A stretch of 6,999 bases of DNA from DASZFV01 sp035546175. Lineage in GTDB: Bacteria > Myxococcota_A > Polyangia > Fen-1088. A model generated the notes under the pieces. That model was not told the DNA's origin. It did not search any database and saw nothing but the letters and a program-made list of their open reading frames with translations. Positions 5,262 to 6,999 of the stretch are shown piece by piece. A program made the position numbers and the translations under genes. The stretch lies in contig DASZWW010000083.1 in assembly GCA_035546175.1 (NCBI GenBank), positions 1 through 6,999 of the forward strand. The letters are read 5' to 3'. Within the stretch, counting starts at the first letter, position 1, and each line of letters begins with the position of its first letter.

Positions 5262-6644
5262 ATGGCTGGATTCGCTCGACCTCTCCGCTTCGGGCTCACG
5301 CTCGCGATGGTGGCGTCGGCGTGCGCAGCGAGCGCGCCGCCGGCCAGGAGCGCGCGCGAGGCGGACGAGGCCCCGCCCGGCAAGCCGGCGAAGGCGGAGC
5401 CGGCGCCGGGCCCGAAGATCGCGCCGCCGGAGCCCGCGGCGGCCAGGGCGCCGGTCGTCGCGAAGGAGCCCCCGCCGAGCTCGAAGGAGGCGCCGCTGCG
5501 GCCGGCGGGCCGCGGGGCGCGGGTGTACGCCGCGGCGCCGACCAAGAAGGACGCGCGCGGCGTGCCGAAGGACCGGCTGCGCGCCGGGATCCTCAAGGAT
5601 GTGACCGCGCTGGCGAGGCGGAGCAAGCGGCCGCGGCCCAAGGCCGACGCGCGGCTCGACGCGGCGATGAACGATCTCGCCCACAACCTGCGCGGCGACG
5701 ACCTGCCGGCGCTCGAGGTGGTCGACTACCTGCTCACGCACTACGGGATCGCCGAGCCGTCGCCGCACCTCTTGCTGTCGCGCGCGACGGCCGGGGCCGA
5801 TCGCGAGATCCGGCAGCAGGCCCTCAAGGAGATCGCCGCCGTCTACAAGACCGACCCCGTCGCGCGGGTGGGGATCGGCATCGACCGCACGGGCGACCTC
5901 ATGTACGTCGTCGTCGGGCTGCAGGAGACGCACCTCGCGCTCGAGCCCGTGCCGCGCAAGCTCCCGCACGGCGGCGGGGCGGCGATCACCGGCAAGCTCA
6001 TCGGGCGCTACCGCCAGGCGCGCGTCGTCGTGACGTCGCCCGACGGGAAGGTGGCCGAGCAGGAGCCGTCGCCGCGCGAGGGCTGGGTGCGGGGCAACGT
6101 CGCCTGCGCCGCCGACGGCCGCTACCAGGTCGAGGTCACGGCCGACGACGCCTCGGGCACGGCCGTGCTGGCGAACTTCCCGGTCTTCTGCGGCGTCGAG
6201 CCCCCGGCCGTCGCGCCGCGCGGCGCGGGCACGCGGCAGGCGCGCGTCTCGGCCGAGGCCGCCGAGCAGGACGTGCTCGCGCTCGTCAACCGCGATCGCG
6301 CGGCGGCCGGCCTCGGCGCCGTGACCTGGGACGCGAAGCTCGCCGACATCGCGCGCGCCCACAGCCGCGACATGGCCGAGCACGACTTCGTGGGCCACGT
6401 CTCACCGCGCACCGGGACGGCGCTGGACCGCGTCCACAAGGGCGGCCTCACGCCGGAGCTCATCCTCGAGAACGTGGGGCGCGCCTACTCGGCCCAGGAG
6501 GTCGAGTCCGGGTTCATGGCCAGCCCCGGCCACCGCGCGAACGTCGTCGAGCCGCGCGCGACCAAGCTCGGGGTCGGGGTCGTCCTCGGCGCGCCGGTGA
6601 CGGGCACGATCCCGCTCTACGTCACGCAGATCCTGACGAACTGA
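5262..6644 (+). CDS. CAP (SCP/YkwD-type) domain lipoprotein with degenerate second CAP-like unit
   Basis: A 460-residue predicted lipoprotein. The signal peptide ends in VASAC (Cys21, +2 Ala), then comes a Pro/Ala/Lys linker to about residue 90. Residues about 105-225 read like a degraded CAP unit (DARLDAAMNDLAHNL, then RVGIGIDRTGDLMYVVVGLQ) lacking the conserved His/Glu set. About 226-313 is a beta-sandwich (LEPVPRKLP, VVVTSPDGKV, ANFPVFCG). About 334-460 is a full CAP domain: VLALVNRDRAAAGL (338-351), ARAHSRDMAEHDFVGHVSP (364-382), ENVG (403-406) and SPGHRANV (421-428). His367, Glu403, a Glu at 413 or 415, and His424 fit the CAP pocket. Bacterial CAP proteins are extracellular with unsettled functions. 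The start is uncertain: ATG 5262 lacks a close ribosome-binding site, and TTG 5223 is in frame and would add 13 residues. It is probably co-transcribed with the lipoprotein gene upstream. Confidence 0.88.
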   Translation: MAGFARPLRFGLTLAMVASACAASAPPARSAREADEAPPGKPAKAEPAPGPKIAPPEPAAARAPVVAKEPPPSSKEAPLRPAGRGARVYAAAPTKKDARGVPKDRLRAGILKDVTALARRSKRPRPKADARLDAAMNDLAHNLRGDDLPALEVVDYLLTHYGIAEPSPHLLLSRATAGADREIRQQALKEIAAVYKTDPVARVGIGIDRTGDLMYVVVGLQETHLALEPVPRKLPHGGGAAITGKLIGRYRQARVVVTSPDGKVAEQEPSPREGWVRGNVACAADGRYQVEVTADDASGTAVLANFPVFCGVEPPAVAPRGAGTRQARVSAEAAEQDVLALVNRDRAAAGLGAVTWDAKLADIARAHSRDMAEHDFVGHVSPRTGTALDRVHKGGLTPELILENVGRAYSAQEVESGFMASPGHRANVVEPRATKLGVGVVLGAPVTGTIPLYVTQILTN

Positions 6645-6999
6645 GCGGGCCGGGCAGGGGCGCGACGAGCCAGACGGGGCCGCCCTCCGTGCGGGCGAAG
6701 TGCGTGAGCGGCAGGTCGGGGTGGCGCGCGCGGGCGGCGTCGAGGCGGTCGCGCTCGCGGGGCGTGGCGGCGGCGGCGGGCAGGGGCTCGCCCTCGAGGG
6801 CCTCGTACCACACCTCGCGGCGGTCTTCGGAGAGGCACAGGACGCGCTGGACGCAGGGCCCGCCGGCGGCGGCGCGCCGGCGCACCTCGGCGAGCGCGGG
6901 CTCGTCGAGGGGCTCCGCGCCGCGCTCGACGAGGACGAGCCGCGCCGTGCGCGGATCGCGGCGGAGCAGGAGCCGGCCGCGCGGCGTGGCGCCCACCTC
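6622..6999 (-). CDS. Partial unrecognised protein, C-terminal part (weakly kinase-like)
   Basis: The minus-strand frame stays open from the stop codon at 6622-6624 to the right edge, giving at least 125 residues of the 3' end. A GTG at 6996 could be a start, but its upstream context is outside the window, so the gene is probably truncated here. The reading shows strands GRLLLRRDP and ARLVLVERG, a helix, QRVLCLSEDRREVWYEALEGEPLP, and a terminal VWLVAPLPGPLS. The strand-strand-helix-strand order with a hinge-like EALEGEPL vaguely recalls the N-lobe of a protein kinase, but no catalytic motif (HRD, DFG, GxGxxG) is visible, so I give no function. Its last 23 bp overlap the end of the CAP gene tail to tail. 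Reality as a gene rests on the protein-like frame reaching the edge in very GC-rich DNA. Confidence 0.5.
   Translation of the reverse strand, partial: EVGATPRGRLLLRRDPRTARLVLVERGAEPLDEPALAEVRRRAAAGGPCVQRVLCLSEDRREVWYEALEGEPLPAAAATPRERDRLDAARARHPDLPLTHFARTEGGPVWLVAPLPGPLSSSGSA

Noticed and set aside
4755..6398. 547-residue minus-strand open frame across both lipoprotein genes
   Set aside because: Composition dominated by Arg/Ala/Gly/Asp without domain motifs; it is antisense to two well-supported genes.
1..6999. Search for tRNA, rRNA, CRISPR repeats, insertion sequences, integrase and toxin-antitoxin genes
   Set aside because: No cloverleaf, repeat-spacer periodicity, terminal inverted repeats flanking a transposase, or relevant protein motifs were seen.

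Overview
This is a very GC-rich, gene-dense bacterial chromosome segment. Its codon use, secreted lipoproteins with Ala/Pro/Lys-rich low-complexity stretches, and domain combinations (CBM9-like lipoprotein, CAP-domain lipoprotein) are most reminiscent of Myxococcota/Deltaproteobacteria. That placement is by protein style only, since the window holds no rRNA or other phylogenetic marker. I see no tRNA, rRNA, CRISPR array, insertion sequence, integrase or phage gene.

Layout. Positions 88-2249 (minus strand) hold a tight two-gene unit. A six-helix YihY/BrkB-family membrane protein with a C-terminal winged-helix-like domain comes first, followed 5 bp later by a Memo-family protein (AmmeMemoRadiSam system protein B). 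A 109-bp divergent gap (2250-2358) with a terminator-like hairpin separates it from a small plus-strand gene (2359-2631) of DUF5678-like character. That gene ends exactly where the convergent minus-strand LCAT-type alpha/beta hydrolase (2632-3654) ends, with no bases between them. A second divergent region (3655-3786) carries a 12-bp-period direct repeat and a sigma70-like promoter that would place transcription at or next to the next start codon.

The plus strand then encodes two envelope lipoproteins in tandem. The first is a two-domain CBM9-like protein with a lysine/alanine tail (3787-5211). The second is a CAP (SCP/YkwD) protein whose N-terminal half looks like a degenerate CAP unit followed by a beta-sandwich (5262-6644). 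The 50 bp between them contains a perfect 18-bp palindrome between a Shine-Dalgarno-like sequence and the likely start. The window ends in a partial minus-strand gene (6622 to the right edge) overlapping the CAP gene tail to tail.

How the genes fit together: the two lipoproteins are probably co-transcribed and act at the outer membrane or periplasm, binding glycan or another surface ligand. The yihY-like and Memo genes are probably translationally linked, but no common pathway is established for them. I see no convincing novel multi-gene system. The best second-look items are the palindrome before the CAP gene, the direct repeat and possible leaderless promoter, the duplicated CAP architecture, and the YihY-Memo pairing without the other AmmeMemoRadiSam partners.
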